DNA from: an uncultured Thermanaerothrix sp.
Lineage (GTDB): Bacteria > Chloroflexota > Anaerolineae > Anaerolineales > Anaerolineaceae
Reading direction: 5' to 3'
DNA length: 64,000 bases
Assembly (NCBI RefSeq): GCF_938028735.1
Contig: NZ_CALIMF010000015.1
Coordinates: 1-64,000, forward strand
Below the pieces are notes generated by a model. The model had not been told where the DNA came from. It ran no database searches and saw only the letters and a program-made list of their open reading frames with translations. A program made the position numbers and the translations under genes. Positions 28,040 to 36,949 of the stretch are shown piece after piece. Numbering within the stretch: the stretch's first letter is position 1; the number at the start of each line of letters is the position of its first letter.

Positions 28040-29971
28040 ATGACGTTTTATCCTATTGGGCGCAATACCAAGAGCAATCTCTTTCGTGGCCTGGTCTTGC
28101 TGCTGGATCTGTGTAATGAGCCAGTTCTCCTGTTTGATACCCGCCAAAATCGTATCTTGTATGCTACCCCTCGCTTTTGTGAGTTGAGCGGTTATTATCT
28201 GAGTGAACTGCTGAAACGGGCCCCAGAGGACATTTTGGGTGGGGAAAACATCATGGATTTTGCTGAAAGCAGCGATCTGGATCTGGTGCTTCATCCTAAG
28301 AGTGGGAACGTGATCAGTGTGGTTGGGCGGTGGGTGCCTCTGGGACTCCCTGAACCCTGGGCGGCTTTACGCATCACGCCGGGGGAAGATCCCTCTGCCT
28401 CCATGCAGCGCTGGTGGTTGCAAGCGCTGGAAACCCTTGGGAGCCTACCACGTCTCTTTCGCCAGCCCACCCTGGAGCAGGCTGTTTGGGAGATTTTGAA
28501 CTCACTTGCTCGTTTGTTTAAGGTGGCCTATGTGGGGGTTTATCAGGCTGAGAGTCGGTTCCCTGCGCTTCGGCGCATGGCGTGGGTTGGCAATGAGGCG
28601 TTATTTCCAGAGTCCCTTCCCAACACCGATTTAATCCGCCTGACGGCCAGCACCATTTGGGTGCCAGGTAAGCGGATTAATACCGAGGTCCACCGCGTAG
28701 CCCGTATGCACAACCTCAGTTACGTAGTGAGTGCCCCCCTTGGTTTTGAGCCAGCAATAGTGGGGTTGCTGATCGTGGCTGATTGGGAAAAATCTCCCCC
28801 GCCGTTTCTGTTGGAAGTGACAACGTTGGTGGCCAGTTACATTGACTTGCTTATTCAGCATTACCTGCGCAATGAGTCAATGCACATGGAAAAGGTTGTT
28901 TATGAACGACAAAACCAGATTCGAACGGCCATTGTTGAAAACAGCCACGAAGGCATTTTGATCCTGGATTCGGCGCTCTTGGTTGAGGATCTCAATTCAA
29001 CGGCTGAGATGATGCTGGGATATACCCGAAATGAGGTGGTGGGCCATACGGTGGAGAATATCCTGATCAGTCCAGATCGCGTTATGCCAGCACTGATTAG
29101 CGCCAGCCAAGGAAAGAGTTTTCCCTCTTTACCAGGTGTGACCCTGCATCGGCGCAATGGGCAGTCGTTTCCAGCGGACTTAAAGATCTTGCCAGTTGAA
29201 CGGGAAGGTGAAGTTCAAGCGGTGGTGGTCCTGATTAATGACATTAGTGAAAATGAACAGATTCGCGCTCAAACACGTCAGTTGGAACAACGGGCGTTCC
29301 TGGGAGAGTTTATGGGGGTTTTTGCCCATGAGGTTCTTAACCCTTTGAATGGTATTTCGACCGGTTTGGAGTTGCTAGCGGCGCGGTTGGGTGAGGATAG
29401 TCCCCACCGGGATCTAATAGCCCGTATGGAAGCCGATTGCAACCGCTTAGCGCATCAGATGGAGGCGTTGAAAAGTCTTTCCAAACCCTATGATCCTAAA
29501 CAGGAGCCGGTGAATATCGGCGAAGTAGTAAGTCGCTTAGTGGAACGGTGGCGACCACGTATGGCCCGCCTGAAGATTACCCCCATTGTGCAGATAGATG
29601 AAAATGTACCTCCGGTTCTGGGGGACTGGCGCGCGTTGGAGCAGGTATTTATGAACCTGATCAGCAATGCAATGGACGCGATGAGCCAGGAAGGTGGGGT
29701 ACTCTCTGTACGCGTTAAGCGCAATTATTCGGAGACATTGCGCCCCCAGGTGGAAATCACTGTCTCGGATAATGGGCCGGGAATTCCAGAGGAGATTCGA
29801 GAGCGGATTTTTCAGCCTTTCGTGACCACCAAACCCCATGGTACTGGCCTGGGATTGCCCATCACCAAGCGCATTGTTACGGCTCATCATGGTACGATTA
29901 AGGTCAATTCTTTTCCCGGTGGAACCGTGTTTCACGTCTTTCTGCCGGCCATTCCAGAAGACGAGGGGTAA
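28040..29971 (+). CDS. PAS-GAF-PAS sensor histidine kinase (NtrB-like)
   Basis: A 643-residue cytoplasmic kinase with no membrane helices. Visible order: a degenerate PAS-like domain (about 25-95), a GAF-like domain (about 135-285), a PAS domain (about 305-420, IVENSHEGILILDS and LGYTRNEVVGHTVENIL), then HisKA with the phospho-acceptor H430 in GVFAHEVLNPLNGIS. HATPase_c follows, with FMNLISNAMDAM, SDNGPGIPEEI and GTGLGLPITKRIV. It ends 5 bases before the response regulator gene, which is its obvious partner. The signal sensed is unknown; GAF and PAS point to a soluble or redox ligand inside the cell. Confidence 0.92.
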   Translation: MTFYPIGRNTKSNLFRGLVLLLDLCNEPVLLFDTRQNRILYATPRFCELSGYYLSELLKRAPEDILGGENIMDFAESSDLDLVLHPKSGNVISVVGRWVPLGLPEPWAALRITPGEDPSASMQRWWLQALETLGSLPRLFRQPTLEQAVWEILNSLARLFKVAYVGVYQAESRFPALRRMAWVGNEALFPESLPNTDLIRLTASTIWVPGKRINTEVHRVARMHNLSYVVSAPLGFEPAIVGLLIVADWEKSPPPFLLEVTTLVASYIDLLIQHYLRNESMHMEKVVYERQNQIRTAIVENSHEGILILDSALLVEDLNSTAEMMLGYTRNEVVGHTVENILISPDRVMPALISASQGKSFPSLPGVTLHRRNGQSFPADLKILPVEREGEVQAVVVLINDISENEQIRAQTRQLEQRAFLGEFMGVFAHEVLNPLNGISTGLELLAARLGEDSPHRDLIARMEADCNRLAHQMEALKSLSKPYDPKQEPVNIGEVVSRLVERWRPRMARLKITPIVQIDENVPPVLGDWRALEQVFMNLISNAMDAMSQEGGVLSVRVKRNYSETLRPQVEITVSDNGPGIPEEIRERIFQPFVTTKPHGTGLGLPITKRIVTAHHGTIKVNSFPGGTVFHVFLPAIPEDEG

Positions 29972-29976
29972 TCACA

Positions 29977-31146
29977 GTGGCAATCACAGTGGTTGTTGTT
30001 GAGGATGAAGATAATGCCCGCCTAAACATTATAGAGCATTTGAGTACGCTGGGGTATGAGACAATTGGCTTTAGCACGTTGGCTGAGGCCCGCGCTTGCT
30101 TGGAACGCGGCGAGGGTGACATTTTTATTGTGGATGTCCAATTACCCGATGGTTATGGCCCAGATCTGCTTTTGGAGAGCAGTCGTTTGTCCTTCCGGCC
30201 CCCGATGATCGTCATTACGGCCTATGGAGATATTGAAATGGCCGTGGAGGCGATGCGCAACGGGGCCAGTGATTTTGTGACCAAGCCATTTCAGCTGTCG
30301 CAATTGGCTAACTCGGTGAAACGCGCTAGTGAAATCGTCTTTATGCGACGCGAACTGGCTCACTGGCGCGAGGCACAGACGCGCGAGGTGAATTTTATCA
30401 TCGGCAAGAGCCCCGCCATGCAGAAGGTCATTCTCCAAGCGCGCCGGGCAGCACAGGCGCAAGTTTCGGTGTTAATCACAGGCGAAACCGGCACGGGTAA
30501 GGATGTTTTAGCGCGCTACATTCACCAGAATGGCCCTCGGGCGTCTAAACCCTATATTGCGGTCAACTGTGCGGCTATCCAGCCGACCATGATTGAGTCG
30601 GAACTTTTTGGGCATGAGGCGGGAGCGTTCACGGGTGCAGAGAAACGCAAGCATGGCCTTATTGAAGTAGCGGATGGGGGCATCTTGTTTTTGGACGAGA
30701 TATCTTCCATGTCGTTGGATATGCAGGCCAAATTGCTGCGGGCGCTTGAGGAGCAGGCCATTCGCCGTGTAGGCGGAACTACCATGATCAAGGTAGATGT
30801 GCAAATTATTGCGGCCTCCAATCGCAATCTGCAGGAAATGATCCGCTCGCAGCAGTTTCGCCAGGATCTTTATTACCGCTTAAAGGTGGTAGATTTGCAC
30901 TTGCCTCCCTTACGGGATCGCAAAGAGGATATTCCTGAACTGGTGGGGTTCTTCATTCGACACCACAATGCCAAATTGGGGATGAACGTGCAGGATGTAA
31001 CACCTGCTGCTATGGAAGCCTTGATGAAGTACGATTGGCCGGGCAATATTCGGGAATTAAACCATGCCATTGAACGGGCAATGTTGTTCTGTAATGGGCG
31101 CGTCGTTGATTGGGGAGACTTGCCGGCGGATGTGATCCAGGGTTAA
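29977..31146 (+). CDS. Sigma-54 activator: receiver plus AAA+ domain, no DNA-binding domain
   Basis: An NtrC-class response regulator. The receiver domain (1-125) has acceptor D53 in VDVQLPDG and the lysine in VTKPF. The AAA+ domain has Walker A GETGTGKD at 169-176, the sigma-54-contacting GAFTGA loop at 216-221, and GGILFLDEIS as Walker B. The protein stops at residue 389, right after the AAA+ lid (NIRELNHAIERAM...), so the usual Fis-type helix-turn-helix is absent. Downstream sequence holds no displaced HTH. The start is GTG 29977 behind ACGAGGGG. It probably activates from solution, as known for FlgR and CtcC. Confidence 0.93.
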   Translation: MAITVVVVEDEDNARLNIIEHLSTLGYETIGFSTLAEARACLERGEGDIFIVDVQLPDGYGPDLLLESSRLSFRPPMIVITAYGDIEMAVEAMRNGASDFVTKPFQLSQLANSVKRASEIVFMRRELAHWREAQTREVNFIIGKSPAMQKVILQARRAAQAQVSVLITGETGTGKDVLARYIHQNGPRASKPYIAVNCAAIQPTMIESELFGHEAGAFTGAEKRKHGLIEVADGGILFLDEISSMSLDMQAKLLRALEEQAIRRVGGTTMIKVDVQIIAASNRNLQEMIRSQQFRQDLYYRLKVVDLHLPPLRDRKEDIPELVGFFIRHHNAKLGMNVQDVTPAAMEALMKYDWPGNIRELNHAIERAMLFCNGRVVDWGDLPADVIQG

Positions 31147-31158
31147 CGAACCATAGAT

Positions 31159-31174
31159 TGGCATGCTTCTTGCA
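31159..31174 (+). promoter_or_regulatory. Sigma-54 promoter of the membrane protein-TPR-protease genes
   Basis: TGGCATGCTTCTTGCA is a full match to TGGCAY-N5-TTGCA, with GG at 31160 and GC at 31172 at the required 12-base offset. Transcription would start near 31186, about 31 bases before the next ATG, after the stop of the activator gene. Confidence 0.85.
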
Positions 31175-31216
31175 TCATTCCCATTCGTCAGGCTTGCTAA
31201 AGTCAGGAGGATGGGA

Positions 31217-31546
31217 ATGATGCCTTTTGAGATGACTAAAAATGATTTTTTCTTTACCATGGCTGGACTTTTGCTCCTGCTGGGGGTGGTTTGTTTTCTA
31301 AGCGGGCTGATCATACTGATCTCACGAGTTTTGGGAAGCGATGTACAACGTCTGGCTGCTCAAACTGCCAAAATGGTCCAGAAGGGGATTAGTGAAGAAA
31401 TTGCTGGCCTGGTTGGTAATGCGGCGACTTTGATCGAATCTCTCAATCAACTGGTACACACTACGGCGGGGATCGGCGTCTTTCTGATGTTGGTGGGGAT
31501 GCTCCTGATTCTGGCTTCTTATTTCCTAGTGGTGCGGATCGTCTAA
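31217..31546 (+). CDS. Small two-helix membrane protein under sigma-54 control
   Basis: About 109 residues with two strongly hydrophobic segments (about residues 11-37 and 83-108) joined by a 45-residue amphipathic, mostly helical linker. Not recognised. AGGAGG at 31205-31210 suits ATG 31217 (6-base spacing) or 31220; ATG 31211 is too close, and the TTG-type start at 31163 lies before the predicted transcription start. It is the first gene after the sigma-54 promoter and 41 bases before the giant TPR gene, so it is likely a working part of the same system, perhaps its membrane target or anchor. Confidence 0.75.
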   Translation: MMPFEMTKNDFFFTMAGLLLLLGVVCFLSGLIILISRVLGSDVQRLAAQTAKMVQKGISEEIAGLVGNAATLIESLNQLVHTTAGIGVFLMLVGMLLILASYFLVVRIV

Positions 31547-31587
31547 CCCCATTCATCCTAATCTCTTTCTCACGAGTTGAGGCCGTT

Positions 31588-34500
31588 ATGAAGTTGCTTT
31601 TGGAATGGATCCGTGCGTCCTTGAACGAGCCTGAACAGGGCCTGGTGTTGCGGGCATTACGCCATGATCCCATTGTTTGGGAGTCACTTCAGGAAGTCAG
31701 TGTGCTAGGAACACTGAGTGGAGTCAAACGTGATGCTTGTGAGTTGTGGATGGCCGGGAGTTTGGCTATCTCCTTAATCCAGCCCACGGTTCATGCTACG
31801 GGGATCTCAGCCCTGCAACGCTTGGCCGGTGATGAATCCATTGTGCGTGAGGGGGTGACACTCCTGGGATGGGTGGAAAAGGGACATGCTCCAAGCAATT
31901 TGCGAGAAGCAGGGTTGGTAGCGCTGGAATTATGGCGACGCGCTCAGGAAACCTCTTGGGAAAATATCTTGCCTCATGAGCAATTTGAGACCGATCCTGA
32001 ACGGTGGAATGCTCCCCTAGTTTGTCTATGGGGATACTTAGATGATCCTCATGCCTTGTTGGAATTCTTAGCGGCACTACCAGAGCCGCTGAGCTATCAT
32101 CATGTGCTCCACGTTTTGCTTAGTCAACCCTTAAGCGATCAGGAACAGTGGGAGTATCTGCGCCCGGTGATCCTCAGGCAATCTCTGTCGCAGCAAGTGC
32201 AGTGGCCTTGGTACCTCCTTCAGGAAGGACGGAAAGAATTGGCCGGTCTCACAGCAAGTCATGTGTTGGTTCTTTCCCGAAGGGCTCTGGAGGCATGGTG
32301 TGACCAGGATATTTCTAACCTGACCACGTGGAGCGACCTGAAAGAACGTGCGTTCTGGTTGCATGCGACAGCGTTGTTGTTTCGACTGAGCGGTATGCCC
32401 GCGAGAAGCCTGGAGCGATTAGAACAATTACAGGCTTTGCTGGATTACTGGAAAGCCGGTGTGGCGATACAACAGATGGCGCTATATCCTTCTGGATCTT
32501 TAGGTCAAGAGGCTTCGACGAAGTTTCCTGGGTTGATCTTGGAGCAATTCTCTGTATGGGGATTAGGAGATGCGCTGGCCCTTTCCGGACAGGAGTTAGG
32601 AGAATGGGATATTAATACCCCGCCGATTCTACTGGAAGTTCTTAAGTGGGCCAGAAAAAGCGAAACAATTCCAGATGCGCAGCGCCAGATTCTGGTTGAG
32701 AGATTGCGCTCCTGGTTGGAGGATCAAGATGCGGCGCACCTTCAGAGGGTGATGGCTTGGCTGGGTAAAGTAGATCCCAAGCCCTTGTTAAGGGCATTGC
32801 AGCGTTTAGGGCTGAGTGAATTGGGCATTGAAGTAGGGCAGCGAGTTTTGGAGTATCTCTCTCCCTCCGAAGACCTCTTTCTCCAGATGTGTGATCTCTG
32901 CGATGAGGCGGGTTTTTATCAACAGGCGCTAATTTATGGATTACAAGGGGTTATCCACTTTCCACAATCAATTCCCATAAGGCGAAAACTGGCCCGTGCC
33001 TATGAGCGTTTGGAGGCCTGGGAGAAAGCATTAGAAGAATGGCGACATCTCACTGGAGATGAGACCTTGGAGGATAAAATCAATGATCGAATGTCGCTAA
33101 TTTACTGTGCCATCCAGGTGGGGCGGTTTCAGGAGGCCTTTGAGGAGTGCCAGAGGGTCTTAAACGACTCGCCTGAAAACGGCATGGCTTACGCTTACCT
33201 TGGGGTCATCTTATTAGAAAATGGGGAGATGGAGGAAGCCGTTCAGGCTTTAACCCAAGCTACCCTTTTGTGTCCTACTGAGGCCTACCCCTGGGTAAAA
33301 CTAGCCGAGTACTACCAGCGTCATGGCGAGGTCACAAAGGCGATCGACACCCTTCGCAGTGCCAGCCTTGTCTTGCCGACTTCGGCAGAAATTCATCTGG
33401 CGTTAGGAAAAATTCTCCTGGAGCGAGGGAATCTCTCTGAAGCGCTGCCTTACTTACGCCGTGCGAGTGATTTGACTCCGAACTCTTACGAAGCTAATCT
33501 CTTGCTGATCCAGACCTTGCTAGGGTTAGGCTATCATGAAGAAAGCCAGGCTGTTTTGATGCGGGCTGGTGCGCATTGGCCTGACGATCCCCACTTGATT
33601 TTCCTGAAGGCCTGCTTGCAGCAACGGTTGGGGGCAGAAGCCCATCAGGTGCGAGAGACGATGCGTTCCCTTTTGGATCACGGGGATGTGAGGCCCGAAT
33701 GGGCATGGTTCTATCTCAAAACCTTGTGGAATAAAGATGAAGATCTCCTGAATCTGGGAGCACATGCTCTACCAGAGGAGTTGGAACAGGCACAGGCCTT
33801 GTTACGCCGCCTTCTGGTTCAGCAGCCTGATAATCAGAATGCCCAATTACTTATGGGATGTGTATTACTGGCTCGGGGGCAGAGCGAGGTGGCGTTAAGT
33901 ATCTTCCAGACGCTGGAGAGTGATCGAAAGTCCCTGGAGTATTGCAAGCAAGCCGTCCTTCTGGGTGGGATTGGGATGAGTGCCTTGAAGCAACATCAGC
34001 CCGAGGTTGCTTTGGCGGCGCTGGAAGAGGCCATTGCCCTTTGTCCCGAGTGGCCAAGATTGCACATGGCGTTAGCAGAGGTTTATGCCTCTCTCAATCT
34101 CAAAGCCGCGGCTCAAGAAACTGCCAATCGGCTTCTGGATCACTTTGCAGATGATTTAGAAGTTGTGGAATGGTTTGTACAATTTGCAAATCAAGAGCAG
34201 TGGATAGAAGAGAAGATAAAAGGATTAGAGCAAGCCACAGCGTTGGTTCCACAATGTGGAACTTACTGGTTAAGACTGGCAGATGCCCTAGCCGAGGGGG
34301 GAGAGGAAGAACGCGCGCTTGAAATTCTAACGACACTTTCCTCTCAGCCTCATCTGGATGCAACGGTTGTGTCAATGCTCAGCCAACGCCTATATGCGCG
34401 CAACAACTATCTGCTGGCTGCCCACTCGTTGTGCCGATTGAAAGGGGAGGCAGAGTTCTGGAATAAGGAGCGGAGTTTGCAAGTTGCACTTTTGTCCTTT

Positions 34501-36945
34501 TTGGCGGGCGAGCTGGAAACAGCGCGGGCTGCTCTCCTGGAGACACTCGAAATGGCCCCTGATTGGCTACCTGCTCGCGTCGTTCAGGCGTATTGGTTAA
34601 CCCGAGAGGGGCGAGCGTCGGAAGCAGTGGCTGTCCTAGAAGCCATCTTGCAGCAAAGGCTAGATGATCCGCTCTTTGAGGACTCTGATATCAAGGATTG
34701 GACTCATGATTTGCTTCAGAAGGGCGGAATTGACTTCTCGAGGGGTGCTGTTCATTTCCTGTATGCTCGTCTCAAACTTCGGTTAGGTGACATCGAAACT
34801 GCTTATGTGCATTTTGTACGTGCGGCAACTCTGTGCCCCCAGGCGCTGGCCTATCGTGGATGGGCAGTTTTGGCGGCGCAGGCAACATTACGTTTTACAG
34901 AGGTGCGCGCTCTTATAGAGGTTGAACCGGCTACCTTTGAAGCAATACAGTTAGGGGATGCAGAGCGAAACTGGCGTGCACTAATGATGCTTCTTGCCGG
35001 CGAGCTCGCGTTGGAAGAAGGCGATCTTGAAGGCGTTTATCAAAGGATTGAGCAGAGCCTGGCGTGGCGCGCTGACTTTCCCCGTGCCATCGCTCTCAAA
35101 GTCCGTTACTTGGCGACACTGGGGCGGTGGCGTGAAGCGCGTGCTCTTTATGAGCGTCTGGGACCCGTTATTCAGGCTGCACTCTTGGGCGTCTTTGAGG
35201 AGCATGAGGTAGGCATGGAATGGGGGTGGTTGGGCGAAGCGGCGCTGGCGGTTTTAGATTGGGAACGCGGGCTTCAATTGTTGCAAAGCAATGCCGAGCG
35301 GTTTTCTGGTATGCCGATAGCACACTGGCGGCTGGCACGTGCATGGGTGGTAACCCAAATGGCCTGTACTTGGGCAGATGTACTGGGGATTCAGGATCAC
35401 CGGCCTCCTGAGATTCCAGATGTCTTGAAGCGCTTTGAGGAAGCCTTGGCAAAACTGAAAGATTGTAGCCAGGAAGCCCTCGTTGAACAGTTGCGTGTTT
35501 GGGGATATGGTGTCTTTGCCCCCACTTATTCCAATGTACGCGCGTTGGTTGGCCTACCGCTGAACAGTGAGCGCGCAGCCGCTTTGCTCGTGGCATTGGT
35601 TCATCTACAAAACTGGCCCGGCGCAGAAAAGGTGGCAGAGCAGTTCATGCAAGATGTCTGGATGCAATTCTACGCAGCCACTTTTCTAGGAACGCGGGCG
35701 CCTGAGAAAGGGATGATGTGGGCGCTCAAGGCTCTTGAGGAACTAAGCGATTTCCCACCTTTGTTTGTGGCGCTGGCGCGTTGTGCCCGTGCAGCGAGTA
35801 ACCTGGAAGTAGCCCTGGAGGCCATGGATCGCGCATTGAATCTGTGGCCCTCTGAATGGAGGTGGCTAGAAGAGGCGGCCAGCCTTGCCATGGAAACCGA
35901 AAATCCCTCCCGGGCTGTTGACTTTCTGGAGCGCCTGTTGCAGGAGTGCCCCAACCATCTAGCAGCCCATCTGAATCTAGCCCGGTTGTATGTGGATCTC
36001 AATCAAGGAGTATTGGCCCGGGGACACCTGGAACAGGCTCTTCTATTAGCGCCTGAAAATCCAGAAGTTGTTCTTCAGTATCTTCAGACCCTGTGGGTTC
36101 TTGGAGAGGCTCAAAAGGTGGTGGAGATTGCTAAGAGCTATCTAGATAAATTTTCTGACCGATCCACGTTGCTAAAAGTGGCTGCTCGGGCGGCAATAGA
36201 AACGGGCTCTTGGGAGTACGCCAACACCTGGACGCAAACGCTTATAGAGAAAGGGGAAGATGATCCCGAGTCTGTCTTGTTGCGAGTGGCTTATCTAGAA
36301 CGGAGGGAGGATAAGCGCAAGGCTTTGGCCTACTTGGATCGGGTCATTGAGTCCCGGGACGAGAATGTGGCACTACTGGGTGAAAAGGCTCATCTGATCA
36401 GTCAACTGGACGGTTATGCGCAGGCGTTACCCATTATCCAAAAGGTTTTGACCCAAGATCCGGAGAATTCTGCAATGCTTGGGCTGGCAGCACAAGCGTT
36501 TTGGTCATTAGGCGATATCACACAGGCGGAAGCGATGGCGCTTAAGGGGCTGCAAAATATGCCCGATCAGGAAAATCTGCACATGTTGATGGGGCAGATA
36601 TGTTCCCAAAAGGGGCAATTGGATAAAGCCCTTTATCACTTTGGTGAAGCCTTGCGGCTGAATCCACAGAATCTTGAGGGCTATCTGGCCATGGCAAAAG
36701 TGTATCAACTACGGCGCGAATCTCCCAAAGCATTTGAGATCTATCAGCAGGCCTTGCGTATTGCCCCACGGGATCCGCGGGTATATTACGAGTATGGCTT
36801 AGCACTTCGGGATGGCAAAGATTATTTGGCTGCTGAGTCCATGCTGCGCCGAGCAGCCCAGTTAGCTCCGGACAATCTGGCCATCAAGCGTCAGTTGGGG
36901 GCTCTGGTGGCTTTGAATTTAGTGCATCAACCCCAGGAGGCATGA
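31588..36945 (+). CDS. Giant TPR-repeat protein (1785 residues)
   Basis: A soluble all-helical protein with no signal peptide or membrane segment. The first about 420 residues are helical but do not show clear TPR spacing. From about residue 430 to the C-terminus the sequence is a long array of tetratricopeptide repeats, visible as recurring W/Y-x-x-L-G-x-x-Y...A-x-x-x-Y/F...P motifs (for example AYLGVILLENGEMEEAVQAL and YEYGLALRDGKDYLAAESML). No catalytic motif is evident. TPR superhelices bind peptides or partner proteins, so a scaffold or recognition subunit is likely. The stop overlaps the ribosome binding site of the downstream TPR-protease gene. Confidence 0.88.
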   Translation: MKLLLEWIRASLNEPEQGLVLRALRHDPIVWESLQEVSVLGTLSGVKRDACELWMAGSLAISLIQPTVHATGISALQRLAGDESIVREGVTLLGWVEKGHAPSNLREAGLVALELWRRAQETSWENILPHEQFETDPERWNAPLVCLWGYLDDPHALLEFLAALPEPLSYHHVLHVLLSQPLSDQEQWEYLRPVILRQSLSQQVQWPWYLLQEGRKELAGLTASHVLVLSRRALEAWCDQDISNLTTWSDLKERAFWLHATALLFRLSGMPARSLERLEQLQALLDYWKAGVAIQQMALYPSGSLGQEASTKFPGLILEQFSVWGLGDALALSGQELGEWDINTPPILLEVLKWARKSETIPDAQRQILVERLRSWLEDQDAAHLQRVMAWLGKVDPKPLLRALQRLGLSELGIEVGQRVLEYLSPSEDLFLQMCDLCDEAGFYQQALIYGLQGVIHFPQSIPIRRKLARAYERLEAWEKALEEWRHLTGDETLEDKINDRMSLIYCAIQVGRFQEAFEECQRVLNDSPENGMAYAYLGVILLENGEMEEAVQALTQATLLCPTEAYPWVKLAEYYQRHGEVTKAIDTLRSASLVLPTSAEIHLALGKILLERGNLSEALPYLRRASDLTPNSYEANLLLIQTLLGLGYHEESQAVLMRAGAHWPDDPHLIFLKACLQQRLGAEAHQVRETMRSLLDHGDVRPEWAWFYLKTLWNKDEDLLNLGAHALPEELEQAQALLRRLLVQQPDNQNAQLLMGCVLLARGQSEVALSIFQTLESDRKSLEYCKQAVLLGGIGMSALKQHQPEVALAALEEAIALCPEWPRLHMALAEVYASLNLKAAAQETANRLLDHFADDLEVVEWFVQFANQEQWIEEKIKGLEQATALVPQCGTYWLRLADALAEGGEEERALEILTTLSSQPHLDATVVSMLSQRLYARNNYLLAAHSLCRLKGEAEFWNKERSLQVALLSFLAGELETARAALLETLEMAPDWLPARVVQAYWLTREGRASEAVAVLEAILQQRLDDPLFEDSDIKDWTHDLLQKGGIDFSRGAVHFLYARLKLRLGDIETAYVHFVRAATLCPQALAYRGWAVLAAQATLRFTEVRALIEVEPATFEAIQLGDAERNWRALMMLLAGELALEEGDLEGVYQRIEQSLAWRADFPRAIALKVRYLATLGRWREARALYERLGPVIQAALLGVFEEHEVGMEWGWLGEAALAVLDWERGLQLLQSNAERFSGMPIAHWRLARAWVVTQMACTWADVLGIQDHRPPEIPDVLKRFEEALAKLKDCSQEALVEQLRVWGYGVFAPTYSNVRALVGLPLNSERAAALLVALVHLQNWPGAEKVAEQFMQDVWMQFYAATFLGTRAPEKGMMWALKALEELSDFPPLFVALARCARAASNLEVALEAMDRALNLWPSEWRWLEEAASLAMETENPSRAVDFLERLLQECPNHLAAHLNLARLYVDLNQGVLARGHLEQALLLAPENPEVVLQYLQTLWVLGEAQKVVEIAKSYLDKFSDRSTLLKVAARAAIETGSWEYANTWTQTLIEKGEDDPESVLLRVAYLERREDKRKALAYLDRVIESRDENVALLGEKAHLISQLDGYAQALPIIQKVLTQDPENSAMLGLAAQAFWSLGDITQAEAMALKGLQNMPDQENLHMLMGQICSQKGQLDKALYHFGEALRLNPQNLEGYLAMAKVYQLRRESPKAFEIYQQALRIAPRDPRVYYEYGLALRDGKDYLAAESMLRRAAQLAPDNLAIKRQLGALVALNLVHQPQEA

Positions 36946-36949
36946 TTCC

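Noticed and set aside
31147-31216. Idea that the sigma-54 activator lost its HTH by frameshift
   Set aside because: All frames of the following sequence were read. It contains the next promoter and ribosome binding site and no Fis-like helix-turn-helix.
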